Of a stretch of DNA of 64,000 nucleotides, positions 46,640-58,890 are shown piece after piece. A program made the position numbers and the translations under genes. Under the pieces are notes generated by a model, which saw nothing but the letters and a program-made list of their open reading frames with translations, searched no databases and was not told the DNA's origin. The stretch comes from Molossus alvarezi (Eukaryota > Chordata > Mammalia > Chiroptera > Molossidae), in contig CM073899.1 of NCBI GenBank assembly GCA_037176705.1, positions 3,658,001 to 3,722,000 of the forward strand, given 5' to 3'. The first letter of the stretch is position 1. Every line of letters starts with the position of its first letter.

Positions 46640-49496
46640 ACAAAAAGTGGTGGCAGAAGCTTCGGCCACCCCACCACACGTGCACACGGATGCCCAACGC
46701 CCACACTGGTGAACGGTGACCCACCCGCCTCCTTTCTGGTCTTGGTGCTACAGGAGGAAAGAGGAATGTCCTCATTCCCCACAGACGGGACATCGCTGAA
46801 GGAGGACACACAACCGAAGGAGAGCTGAGCCCACAGACCCTGCAGGGTTGGGAGCCAGCCTGTGTCTGCAGTTTGGGGGTGGCATGCCTTGGGGAGCAGA
46901 AACAGACCTGAAGCTTCATCGAAGCCATATTGGGAGCTTGGCAGGAATGAAACCGTCACATAGAAGTTAAAGGGTGACTTGGGTGCGGGTCCCTGTGAAC
47001 AGGGACCCCATGCTGTGAGAATATATTGTGTGACAATTGGGCGGTCCTTCGCCCTTTGGGGCCCTCATGCCCGCCCACAACCACAGGGTCCATTCTTTCC
47101 TTCCCGGTTGCCTAGCTGCCTTCACTCTTCATCAGATCTCAGCAACATCATAATTTCTGGGAAAACAGGGGAGGAGACTTCTCCTGGCTGGCAAAACCGT
47201 CCCCTGGCACGGACGGAGAGCCCGTCATCAAGGCTCCTCCCGGAGGCGCCCCACTCTCCCTGTGGCCGACAGCAAGTGCTCAAAAGAGGGCAAGACTTAG
47301 CATCACAGACAACAGTTTTTCTAGGATACTTTTCTTCTCCGATATTGTCCCACGTGTCACGTTGCTGTCCCATTCTGCCATCTCCAAGGACGACCCACAT
47401 TATGGTATTAAACGGCACGGCCATGTCCATGAGATGCGCCCAGTGCGCAGGCCCCTATAGCAGAACCAAGGACAGGCCTCTGGCTCCCTGGACACCGGGC
47501 ACTGCTGCGACACCAGATTTCTCTCAAGACTGAACCAAATGTCAACAAAATGGAGAGAATCAGAGAGAAGCAGCATAGTGGGTTAACAAGAAACAAAGGC
47601 AGTGAGAAGGGTATCAGTCCCGGAGCTTCCTTCCCGCTGCCCGGCGCCCGGGAACTCGCTAGTGCTCCCTTGGACTGCGGTGTGTCCTTCCACACGGGCA
47701 CCCTCTCATCCGCTGCCTACAGCCAGAGCCCTCTGACGAGCCAGTGTCTGTCCTTCGGCCTCCGTCTGCACACGCCAGGGCTGGACGAAATGCCCGCGGC
47801 TTGGACACCCACAGGAGCAGCCGGGCCCTGTGCGGTAAAGAGTGAGACCCGCTCCGGACGCCGCCCGCACCCCTCACGGGCCGGGCGTTTCCGCACGACT
47901 GGCGGCCAAGGTCTCATGTCCCTACCTGGATGTTGGGAGAAATGGAGACTATATAGATAATAACATCCCTGCCAATCGCCCAGCATTCGATACGTTGTTC
48001 ATGGCTATGGTTACTAGTTAAAGCTTTTGAATAAAGAGAAAGACAACTTTCAGAGGGATCTGCACTTTCTGCTGGGCTCGTCCCTCGTTTTCACTGTGGA
48101 TTAGATACATGGGGAGGGGGGTAAAGCGACGTCACACAATTCAAGGTCATAATGGCTTAGCCGGGCAGTGGCCATCCTCGGTGTGGAACTCAGAGGCCCC
48201 CACACATCCTCCCTGCAGGGGAACGTGTTACTTAGAACTTAGCCTATTAAGTGCGTTAAGCACGTCAACGATGCCAGCACAGGCTGGGCTTGCTCGCCTC
48301 CCGTTTCCTGCCAGCCGCCTGTGAGGAGCCCGCGACCTCGATGCCCAGTGACCTCCGCGAGTCTATTTCCAGCAGAGGAAAAGGGTCCCGCGGAGGCATG
48401 TGGCCCCGGAGCTGGCTCTCCCATCCTCCAGAGAGAGCAGCCGATGCTGCCACGCTCTCCAACCCCACTGCCCTTCAATCGCAGCGGGAGAAGAGGAAGC
48501 TCCTCTGCAGCTTTCTCTCCTCAATACCTCACTTTTCAGCTCCGTGCAGGCTGACTTTTCTCTCCTGCTCCAAGTCCACCAGTGACCTCGGACTTAGTGC
48601 AAGGGTCAGAAATCAGCGTTTCTGTGTGTTCATTACACCCTCTTGTTGGAACAGGGGGTGAGTTCCCTTTAAAACTCTCTAAATCTCCTCTGGCTTCACC
48701 GGATCTTTCCCACCTCCTGCCTAAAAGTGGGCATCCCCCACTCATTGGTCTCCGACTCTGTGCCACTCTGTCCGGTTCTCTCCGCTCTCGCCTTGGCATC
48801 ACACCTGACCCCAAGCCTCCGGTGCGGACCGTCCTGCAGGCTCCGTGCCAGGTCTTGTACGCACCTGTGTGCCTCAGGCCTCCACGGCTCCACCCAGATT
48901 TCTCTACCGCTGTCCTGTTTGGGATCCAATTAAAATTTCCACCTTTTCCACTTGATGACACAGCAAAAGACGACCTTACCTTCTACTGAATTTCTGTAGC
49001 ACTTATATTATTCCCTTAGAGCCACTTATCAAATACTATCCAGCCAGTCTTTGCTCCCAGGGCACAGCATTACAGTGATTTCAAGCCACGATGCTCATTT
49101 TCTGGTGAAAGGGCAGGACATGTGAGTGCAGAGAGGGAAAGGTACGTGCCGCAGCAGGTGAGCTCAGAGGTCACACTCAAAGCCAGGTCTGGGCTCTCTC
49201 CCACACCATCAGCCTCGTTAGGGTAAAGGTGATATTACTCCTCTCAAGGCACGAACAGCGTGTGAAAACTAACCAGTGTTTTGAAAGATTGCTGATAGAA
49301 AGGTTTAATGAGTAATGGACATGTCAGGGACTCCAGCGTGTCCTAGAATTAAAGGAAAATGTGTTCAGAGTCTACTTCATGTTTAAATGTCAGGGGAAGG
49401 AACTGCTACAAAGGTTGAAGTTGAGACCAGTAGAATCTATGGGTGAGAAAGGTCCCTTAGGGGGCAGGGACAGGGTATAGAAGGGCGCAAGGGAAG
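46640..49496. other. Intergenic GC-rich block
   Basis: 2.9 kb of mostly single-copy sequence with many overlapping chance frames (such as 46979-47533 and 48582-48989). A MIR-like trace near 49090-49210. None of the frames shows a known domain or plausible splice structure. Confidence 0.5.
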
Positions 49497-49506
49497 AGAC
49501 TAATTG

Positions 49507-49764
49507 AGCCCTGGGTGGTTTGGCTCGGTGGTTAGAGTGTCTGCCTATGGACTAGAGAGTCCTGGGTTTGGTTCCCACTAAGGGCATGTACCTCCTCGGT
49601 TGCAATTTGTCCCCCGCCCCAGTTGGGGTCATGTGGGTGGCAGCCACTCAATGTGTCTCTCTTGCATTGATGTTTCTCTCTCTCTTTTTCCCCCTCTCTC
49701 TCCAGCTCCATCTGAAGATAAATGCAAAAAAATATATCCTTTGGTGAGGATAAAAAAAAGAGAG
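49507..49764 (+). mobile_element. Ves-type SINE, gtgaggat-tail subfamily
   Basis: Plus strand, tail tttggtgaggataaaaaaaa; gagactaatt and gagactgatt at the ends suggest the TSD. Confidence 0.9.
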
Positions 49765-49879
49765 AGAGACTGATTAAAAATGGAGAGAACACTTTTGTCC
49801 TGACAGTGAAGGGGAAAGTGTTACATCAGCCTCAGAGCAACGCAGATGACCTAATTCTGTTCTCTGAAAAATACTCATG

Positions 49880-50104
49880 AGGGCCCCGGCCAGTTTGGTT
49901 CAGAGGTAGAGTGTCAGCCTGCGGACCAAAGAGTCGCGGGTTTGATTCAGGTCAAGGGCACACGTACCTCGGTTGTGGTTCGGTCCCTGGCCCTGGTTGG
50001 GGTCCTCCAGGAGGCAACCAATTGATGTGTCTCTCTCACCTTGATGATTCTCTTTCTGAAGATAAATGAAAAAAAGTATCCTCAGGTGAAGATTAAAAAA
50101 AAAA
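49880..50104 (+). mobile_element. Ves-type SINE, gtgaggat-tail subfamily
   Basis: Plus strand; CT-rich zone nearly lost; tail tatcctcaggtgaagattaa. Confidence 0.85.
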
Positions 50105-50409
50105 GAGCCCTTACTCCACAGCACAAACACAGCCTAGAACTGGCCCTTCCTGAGCCCCGGCCCGAACCCATCCATCCTAACAGAAAGGAAGCCGGACTAA
50201 CATAGAGGCCCGCGCTGTGGTCCCAGAAAAGAATGCTGGAAAAGAGAAGTCATCCTTTAAAACAAGCACTTTGGAATGAACAGGGAGGGGATTAAGAGTG
50301 GGTGGTAAGTTCAAGGCTGGCGTTCTCTGATCCGATTTAGAAAGCCACAGCGAAGAAGAAAAATTGAATCACTGATTTAAAATAAAACTCAAAATATAAT
50401 GGAAGATTG

Positions 50410-50617
50410 TCCACCCCGTGTGGCTCAGTGGTTGAACATCAACCCTGCACCAAGAGGTTGCCGGTTTGATTCCTGGTCAGGGCACATGCCCAGGTTGTGG
50501 GCCTGATCCCCAGTGGGGAGCATGCAGGAGGCGGCCAATCAATGTTCTCTTTCATCAATGTTTCTATCACTCCCCTCTCCCTTCCTCTCTCTAAAATCAA
50601 TAAAGGAAAAAAATGTT
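50410..50617 (+). mobile_element. Ves-type SINE
   Basis: Plus-strand full copy, tail aaatcaataaaggaaaaaaa, running into a microsatellite. Confidence 0.88.
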
Positions 50618-50620
50618 TAA

Positions 50621-50668
<48 letters not shown>
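50618..50668. repeat. (TA)n(GA)n compound microsatellite
   Basis: About 12 TA units followed by about 14 GA units, grown from the tail of the preceding SINE. Confidence 0.95.
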
Positions 50669-50671
50669 CCA

Positions 50672-50840
50672 TTTCTGCCTTTGCTAGGTGGCTTCATTGG
50701 TTGGAGCGTGATCCCATACACCAAAAGGTTTCAGGTTCAATACAGTCAGGGCTCAATGTTTCTCTCTCACATAGATGTTTCTCTCTCTTTCTCTCTCTCT
50801 CTAAATCAATAAAAACATATTTCTGGATGAGGATTTTCAA
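50672..50840 (+). mobile_element. Short tRNA-derived SINE
   Basis: Plus strand, head ctaggtggcttcattggttg, body shortened to ttcaatacagtcagggctca, tail aatcaataaaaacatattt. The half-L1 that follows is inserted in its A-rich tail. Confidence 0.75.
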
Positions 50841-50850
50841 AAAAAGTACA

Positions 50851-53778
50851 ACCTTCTGGTCAAGATGGCAGCATAGGTAACCGCAATCTCACCTCCTCCC
50901 ACAACCACAACAAACTTACAACTAAACTACAGCACAGCCATCATTCAAAACTGCTGAATGAAAGTCCTACGACTACGAGATTAAAGGAGCAGCCACATGG
51001 AGACTGGTAGGAGGGGCGGAGGCAGATGGGCTGGTCCCACACCCACCTGTGGTGGATAAGAATCAGGAAGACCCCTTGGCTGAGAAGGTCCTCCCTGAGG
51101 ACTGAGGGGTCCCCGTCCCACACCAGGTGCCCATCTCAGGGTTCCAGTGCCAGGAAGAGCGTCCCCATCACTTCTGGCTGTAAAACCAGCAGAAACTGGG
51201 GCTGAGGGAGGCTGAGGCTGCTGGAGCCCTAGGCAGCTCCTCTTTAAGGGCCCACACATGGACTTACTCTGACTTGCACCCTCCAGGCTCCAGTGTGGGG
51301 AAGGCAGCTTGAAAGGCACCAGAGACATATGCGGAAAAAGTGAGTTGCTTGGCATTAGGGCAAGGACTGGAGGGGCGGCTTTCTCCTGGACAGACGTGCT
51401 GGCAGAGGCCATTGTTCCTTTGGTGAGCCCTTCCCCCACAGGGTAGGCAGATGGCCACCAAATCCAGGACTCCAGCAACCTGGCTCATACTGATAGCCCC
51501 ACCCTGGTGATTCCCTGAGGCCCCGCCCCACCCAACTTTCAGGCCCACCCAAGCTGTCACCAGTTGCTTTGCCATAAGATTGGCCTGTCTTGGATCCTGC
51601 TTCAGGTTTTTCTAAATTCTTTCAAACAAGCAGCATCTGGTCTCAGCGAGCCCCATACCTCTCCCTAAGTGGCCCCGGGCCGGGCACAAGAAGCAGCCAT
51701 CAGCAGATCACTTCGTAGCTTATGCCTGGTGGCCCCGGGTAGAACACAGGCAGTGGCTGACCTTGCCCCAGAGCCAGCACACCCAGTGGACAGCTTCAGA
51801 CCATATCTAAGTACCACCACGCAACCACCTCCATAAGTGACACACCAAGGAGTGGACTCAGTGGGTAGCAGAGCCCTGCTGAAGTAAGTCGTGCTCTGTG
51901 TGGTGGGCTCTACAGAGCTGATCCTCCAAGGTGGTCAGAGGTCAGTGGAGAGTGGGCACAGCCAGTCCTTGCAGGTGATCAGCCTGAGTAAAACCCTCTC
52001 ATTGATGTGCCAACAGCAATCAAGACTCAATTACAATAGAAGGATGTAAAGTCCACACTAGGGGTGCACCTTGAGGGCCCAGCTGGGAGACCAGGGAGGC
52101 TGTGCCACTGGACCCTACAGGACACCTACTACAATAGGCCACCCTAGGACGCGCAGGAGACATAGCAACTCTACCTAATACATAGAAACAAAAATAGGGA
52201 GGCAGCCAAAATGAGGAGACAAAGAAACAAGACCCAAATGAAAGAACAGAACAAAACTCCAGGGAAAGAACTAAATGAAATGGAGATAAGCAACCTAACA
52301 GATGCTGAGTTCAAAACACTGGTTACAAGAATGCTCAATGAACTTAGTGAGAACTTCAGTGAACTTAGTGATGGCCTCAAGAGCATTAAAAAGGACAGTC
52401 AGAAATGAAGGATGCACAGTCAGAAATGAAAGAGGCACTAACTGAAAAAAGAATAAATTACACAGAATCAATAGTAGAGTAGGTAAAGCCAAGAAGCAAA
52501 CCATCGATTTGGAATATAAGGAAGCAAAAAACCCCAATCAGAACAGCAAAAAGAAAAAAAAATCCAAAAAATGAAGATGGTATAAGGAGCCTCTGGAACA
52601 ACTTCAAGCGTGCCAACATTCGCATCTTGGGGGTGCTAGAAGGAAAAGAGAGAAAACAAAAAATTGAAAACCTATTTGAAACAGTAATGACAGAAAAATT
52701 CCCTAACTTTGTGAAGGAAACAGACATACAAGTCCAGGAAGCACAGAGAGTCCCAAACAAGTTAAACCCCAACAGGCCCACACCAAGACACATCATCATC
52801 AAAATGCAAAAGGGTCAAGACAATGAGAAAATTTAAAAGCAGCAAGAGGCCCTGGCCGGTTTGGTTCAGCAGTTGCAGCATCAGCCTGCAGTCCAGAGAG
52901 ACCCGGGTTCAGTTCCCGCTAGGGGCATGTGCCTGGGTTGCAGTTTGTCCCCGGCCTGGTTGGTCGTGCGGGTGGCAGCCACTCGATGTGTCCTTTTCAT
53001 GTCTATGTTTCTCTCCGTCTCTGTCTCTTCCTCTCTCTCCCTCCCACTCTATCTGAACAAAAAAATGGAAAAATGTCCTCAGGTGAGGATAAAATAAAAT
53101 AAAAGCAGCAAGAGAAAAGCAGTTAGTTACCTACAAGGGAGTTCCCATAAGACCATCAGCTGATTTCTCAAAAGAAACTTTGCAGGCCAGAAGGGAGTGG
53201 CAAGAAATATTCAGAGTGATGAAAAGCAAGAACCTACAACCAAGATTACTCTATCCTGCAAAGCTGTCATTTAGAATCGATGGCCATATAAAGAGTTTCC
53301 CAGATAAGAAAAACCTAAAGGAGTTCATCACCACCAAACCGTTATTATATGAAATGTTGAAGGGTCTTCTTGAAGAAAAAGAACAAAAATAAAAACAAAC
53401 AAAATGGCAATAAATACATATTTATTGACAATTGAATCCACAAACAAAATGAACAAGCAGAACAGAAACATTCTCATAGGTACAGAGAACATTTTGTTGG
53501 TTGCCAGATGAGAGGGGGGTTGGGAAAATGGGTGAAAAAGGTGTAGGGATTAAGAAGTACAAATTGGTTATTAGACTGACAGACCTCAAAAGGAAGGGTG
53601 GTGGGAGGGGGTGACAAGAAATAAACCAAAGAACTTCTATGTACATATGCATAACCAATGGACACAGACAACAAACAGTGTGGGGAAAGGCAGGAGGGGT
53701 CGGGAGTGGGGAGGAGGGGTGAATACGGGGGAAAGGGGGAACATCTGTAATACATTCAATAATAAAGACAAGTTTTTT
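50851..53778 (+). mobile_element. Half-L1 (HAL1-like) element, ORF1 only, plus strand
   Basis: Flanked by aaaaagtaca at 50841-50850 and 53779-53788. Starts accttctggtcaagatggca, as in the nested copy at 38238-40428. 5' region 50851-52200, ORF1 remnants 52211-53392 in shifted frames with stops, 3' UTR about 53393-53778 ending in an AATAAA and A-rich tail. No ORF2. A Ves SINE interrupts ORF1. It carries about 500 bases (about 51665-52165) absent from the other copy. Confidence 0.85.
52849..53100 (+). mobile_element. Ves-type SINE inside the half-L1 ORF1
   Basis: Plus-strand gtgaggat-tail copy with perfect 14-bp TSD aaaagcagcaagag at 52835-52848 and 53101-53114. Confidence 0.93.
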
Positions 53779-53788
53779 AAAAAGTACA

Positions 53789-55525
53789 TTTCCTGTCCAA
53801 GCCATAAGGCATGGCTTGAGATGTTTTTCTCGTTGTTAATTACCTGCTATAACGTAAAGCATCCCGCACCGGAATATGCAGAACTCCCCTGGCAGGCGGC
53901 CTGTGTGAACTGGGGGCTTCTGGAGCCCAGCTCTGAAACCTGCCTACATTCGCCATCTGCTCCTCAGCAGCAGCACCACACCCCTCAGGCCACGAGGCTA
54001 AGGGTGGCCAAGGGAGGCCGGGTACTGGCCGTCTGCAGCCAGGTCACCTGTCTCACACCCCGAGAATCCAAAATCCCCATGAGCTACAGTAAGGCCAGTG
54101 CCAGGGCGGTGTGGGCAGCTCGGGAGCAGAGCAGCTGGGCAGAGGGGCTGGATGCTGGATGGCCAGGAGCAGGGCCTGGCTGGCGGCGGTCCTGCCCCAG
54201 GACCAAGAGGGCCAGAGAGCAGGAGAGAGATGCACGCCCAGAGGCCCGGGGAAAGCCCATGTGCTGCCAGAGTACTGCAGCTCCCTGTGGGCATGCCATG
54301 TCTTCCCTCTTCAGCCATGTCTCCCCCTTTATCCACGCAATTGAGGAATTAGAACTTCCATAGACGCGCCAGTTTCTGAACCGCCCTGCCCACATCGCTG
54401 CAGGATGCTGTGGTCTCTGAAACGAAGCAGCGCCGTTCTCCCTGGCACCCCTTGTCCGTGCGATCTCTAGTAAAACATGCAATGCAACCAACGGATCGTG
54501 AAAGGTTACTGGGAGGGGTTTAGTTTGACTTTTTGTTGAATGATTATCAAAATAATACACTCAGACAGAAATAGGAATTTCAAAGAAGACAATTCTATGG
54601 CCAAAAGCCAGACTTCACTCCTCCCCAGACTTACTCCCAGTCCCTTCCTTCTGAAAACAATCGTTCTATAACGTGCGTGGTTGTTTCCATACCATAAATG
54701 ATGTAAGGCTCTGGTTCTCTGTATCCTAGCTTTAGAAAGTACACTACCCCCTCATCATTCCATTTTTATCATCAAACTTTCAAGGAACACAGTATTTGCC
54801 TTTCTTCAGGCTCATGAAACCAATGATTAAAGTGAGGGCATGCCCTTAACTACCCATTGCGGGATCCTGGGTCACAGGCAGAAAGACTGGACAGAATGAC
54901 GGGGAGGCCAGACCCCATGGACAGAGTGGGTGAGGGCCCTGGGCATCTGAGCAAGGCTGGGCTCTTACAGGTGCTGACTTGACAATGCAAACCTTCGCTC
55001 TGACTATCTCCACAGCCTCATCAGCTTAGAGCACACCCCAGCCCCGGAAGTAAATGAATCCCCAATTATCCTCTAAGAGTAAATAAAAATGCTCATATTT
55101 TCACTTTGGTTGTGGGTCAACTGGCTGTTTTCTAGCTGATGGCATCCAAGAAAAGCCCCCGATAGTGCTGTATAGATCTCAATGAACCTGACCAGGCACA
55201 CGCTGCCCTGTGAAACCACGCGTCTCCGCTCCTCCTGGAGGGCAGAGACCTGGGGACGAGGGAGGCGACGAAAGCTCACTTGAGGACAGAAACAATGTGA
55301 GGTATGCCAAACACGAAAGACAAGTATTGCACAAGTCCTCTTACATGAGGGTCTGAGACAGTCAAGACCATAAAATCAAAGAGTGCATGGTGGTTCCCGG
55401 CAGCTGGGAGGGAGGGAGAAATGGACAGTTAGTGACAACAGTCAGGTTTCATCTCAGCAAGAAGGTTAGCCCGAACGATGGGCCGTGCCGCCAGGGCCAC
55501 CATCAGCAATGCAGCTCTGGCCTCC
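53789..55525. other. Intergenic single-copy sequence
   Basis: GC-rich 53870-54480, AT-rich after. The 250-codon frame at 53611-54363 begins inside the half-L1 3' UTR and has no recognisable domain. No exon supported. Confidence 0.5.
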
Positions 55526-55538
55526 TAGTTATTGTTCT

Positions 55539-55761
55539 TTTTTAAAAAATTTTTTTCTTTATTGATTTTAGAGAGAGAGGAAGGGAGAGGGAGAGAGAGA
55601 TAGAAACATCGATGAGAGAGAACATCGATCGGCCGCCTCTTGCATGCCTCTCGCTGGGGATCGGGGCCACAACCTGGGCATGTGCCCTGACCAGGAATTG
55701 AACCAGCGACCTCTTGGTGCAGGGTTGACACTCAACCACTGAGCCACACCGGCTGGACTCA
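55539..55761 (-). mobile_element. Ves-type SINE
   Basis: Minus-strand full copy between tagttattgttct (55526-55538) and tggttactgttct (55762-55774). Confidence 0.9.
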
Positions 55762-55774
55762 TGGTTACTGTTCT

Positions 55775-56985
55775 CATCACACACAACATGTTTTAAAAGA
55801 CAGTAAAAGATTATTTAAGTCATGAAAACAAAAGAGAAACAAAGTAGAAGCTGGGGCTAAATTAGCCACCTTGTTTCTATCGATCTGTGTGCTGGCAGGA
55901 GACGTGCACAGGGAGACCACGCCCTGGCTCCTGCAGCAGGTGCATACGACCAGAGGAGAGCCGCGGCCCCCACGCGGGAGCAGGTGGCTTTGGACGGTGT
56001 CGCCTTGGAGAGGCTGAATTGTTTCCCAAATCTTTCGGTTAGAAAGAACCATAAGAAAGATTTCTGCGTGAGATTTAGGGAGCAGAAGCGGCACAACAGG
56101 TGTTTTGACAGTTCACACTGACAAGGACCGCACCCCCCGTGGACCACACCTCAGTCAAGGTCCATGGAGCCCTCTTCCCCACTCGGTCTTGTCCTTGGCC
56201 TGTGCGGTGCAGTGTTCAGCAAGAACGCTGCACCCTAATATCTAACCAAGCTCCTCTTGGTGATTTTCCACTGCCCAAGCCCCTCATTAATCCCATTGGC
56301 TGTCCACTTCCAGCTTCTCTGCCGTGCGTGGATTCTCTGTACCCCACTGCAGTAGCACGAATAAAACATGCCTTTTTGCACGTGTGTGCTCTGGGATCTT
56401 CCCTCCCAGCACACATCGGCTTACCTCACTGCCGCCATCGGCAGGGGTCTGCTGGCTCACCTCCTTGGCTGAGGCAGTGACAGAGCCGGCCCTGCTCCAC
56501 CGTCACCCAGCTCCTCCTTTGCTCCCCCCACCTCGAGCCAGGTGTGTGCTTAGCTCCATGGTGAGGGGCTCCAGCTTCTGAAGACACCGCACCTTCAGGT
56601 TGGTGATCCTGAGAGCTGACCCTGATCTCGACTGGTCGCTGGGGCTGCAGCCCATGCCCGTGGTTCCAGGTGGTTCTCATTCTCCCCACTTTTACACCCA
56701 CCATCCCTTCTGGATTACCTGAACTTGTCTTCCCAGCATCAGGCTTGGGGACAACAACCTTAATAGACAATTTTAACCAGCTCGCACCATCACAGAAGGT
56801 CAAATCTCTGTAACAAACAAATCCTTTTCATTTATGTAGGTATGTAGTTAGAGATTCAGATATAGACAGACATACAGAGATAAACAGATACAGATGCAGA
56901 TGTAGACTAAGAGTCAAAAACACAGATACAGATGTCCTAGTGGCTCTGCTGCTCTGAGCAACACAAGAAAAACTGTTTATATAAA
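55775..56985. other. Intergenic, with a degenerate GATACA repeat
   Basis: Single-copy sequence; 56860-56945 is an impure agacagatacagat-type microsatellite. No exon recognised. Confidence 0.5.
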
Positions 56986-56989
56986 CTAT

Positions 56990-58890
56990 TAAAATGAAGT
57001 TACAATGTACACTAGATTGTTTTAAGTTAAGACGTCAGTTGTCATCACCGGGGCAACCATTAAGAAAACAACTTTTAAAGAAGATTAAAAGAAACAACAA
57101 GCCAATTTAAATGGTACAATAGAAAATACCAATTTCACCCAAAGCAATGAGGGAACAGAGGAATAAAAAGGCATATGGAAAACAAACAGCCAAATGGCAG
57201 ACATAAATAAGTCCCACCTTTTCAGGAGTTACATTAAATGTAAATAATGAAATGTTCTGATCCAAACTGCAGAGACAGATAGAAGGATCTAACAGTCTAT
57301 AACAATGCTGTAGGTTCAAAGACACATCTAGGTTAGAAGTAAAAAGACAGACATAGATACATAATGAAAACAGTATCCAGAAAAGACCTGGAGAGGCTAT
57401 ACTACTGAAAGGCAAATAGAGTATCACTTCTAAACAGGAGAGATATTTTAAAAGGATAAAAGGACCAATGTAGCAAGAATGAATAATAATTATAAACTAT
57501 AAACACCTAACAACTGAGTCTCAAATACCCAAAATGAAATTGACAGAATTGGAGGCAGAAACAGAAAACTCAACAATAGTCATGGACTTCAATACTCTGC
57601 TCTCAAAAACTGATAGGAAAACTAGAAACAAAATCATCAAGATTAGATACAACTTAAAATATATCATCAACACACTCAATCTAACACCCATCAAGGGCAG
57701 AAGTTAAAAATTTTCAATCACACACGGAACATTTTCTTGGATAAATCTTACGTTACGCCATGAAATAAGTATTAATAAATTTAAAAAGACTTAAGTCATA
57801 CAAATGAAGTTAAATGAAAAATAAAAAACAGAGGGAAGCCACAGTAATCAAGACTGTGTGATGTCAGCAAGAGAATCAACAAATAGACTACAGAAACAAC
57901 ATTGAGAGCCCAGAAATAAAGCTTTATATTTTAATTGATTCTGTTTATTTATTTTTACAAAGATGCAAATACATTCACTGGGGGAAAGGATAGTCTGTTC
58001 AACAACTAATACTGGGGCCATTCGATAGTCACATACAAAAACTCAGCTCAGGCCATCCCCAGAAATGAACTCCATGAAACCTATACTTGAATATAGGAGG
58101 TAAAACAGTAGAACTGTTTCAATTCCTGGTTGGGGAAAGTACCGTAGGCAACCAAACTATGTTTCTCTCTCACACTGATGTTACTCTCTCTCTCCCCCTC
58201 TCCTTTCCCCTCTGAAATCAATAAAAACATGTCCTTGGGTGAGGATTAAAATAGGTGGGAAGCAAATATTTTCAAAACATGTTCTCCAATAAAGGACTTA
58301 TACCCAGAATTTAGAAGCGATGTTTACAATTCAATGCTAAGAAGACAATCCATCCAAAATGGGCCAACCTAAACAGACATTTACAAAAGAAGATACCGGA
58401 ATGGTTAACAAAAAATGGTCCTGGAAAAGATGCTCAACCGTATTAGTCTCCAGGAAAATGCAAATGGGAACCACAGTGATGCCATCCCACCCCCAGAAGG
58501 GCTCTCAGAAAGTGGACAGGCAGGGGCAGGTGTCGGAGGGAGCATTGGGGACACAGAGCAGGGCAGCCATTGTGAAAAAAAAGTTGGTCATTTCTCAGAA
58601 TGTTAAAATGAAACAACCATATCACCCAGCAATTGCACCCCTAAGTCCTAGAGAAATGAAAATATAGATGTATGTGTGTGTACGCAAAGACTTGCTCAAA
58701 AATGTTCAGGGCAACATTATTTCTAGGGAACAACCTAAATGTCCATCAACTGATGAACAGATGGAAGGAAATGTGGTAAATTCATACAGTGAAATAGCAT
58801 TCAGCTAAAAAAGGGCCACCTACCGAGACGTGGGTGCCATGGATGGCCTCCAGAAGATCATGTTAAACAAAACAAGCCAAACAAGGACTA
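56990..58890 (+). mobile_element. Ancient L1 (L1M-type) ORF2 remnant
   Basis: Plus strand, heavily mutated ORF2: ggagttacattaaatgtaaa near 57222, aaaaggataaaaggaccaat near 57451, and the C-terminal zone from 58360 (aaaagatgctcaaccgtatt, accatatcacccagcaattg, taaatgtccatcaactgatg). Interrupted by a degenerate SINE tail at 58117-58255 and cut at 58890 by L1-C. Confidence 0.7.
58117..58255 (+). mobile_element. Degenerate 5'-truncated Ves-type SINE
   Basis: gcaaccaaactatgtttctc, CT-rich zone, aatcaataaaaacatgtcct, then tgggtgaggattaaaat. Inserted in the ancient L1. Confidence 0.7.

Noticed and set aside
46979..47533. 184-codon open frame in the GC-rich intergenic block
   Set aside because: No known domain, low-complexity composition, and overlapped by equally long frames on the other strand.
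53611..54363. 250-codon plus-strand open frame
   Set aside because: Its first 50 codons are antisense-like half-L1 3' UTR, and the rest is GC-rich intergenic sequence with frames open in several phases. No recognisable domain.
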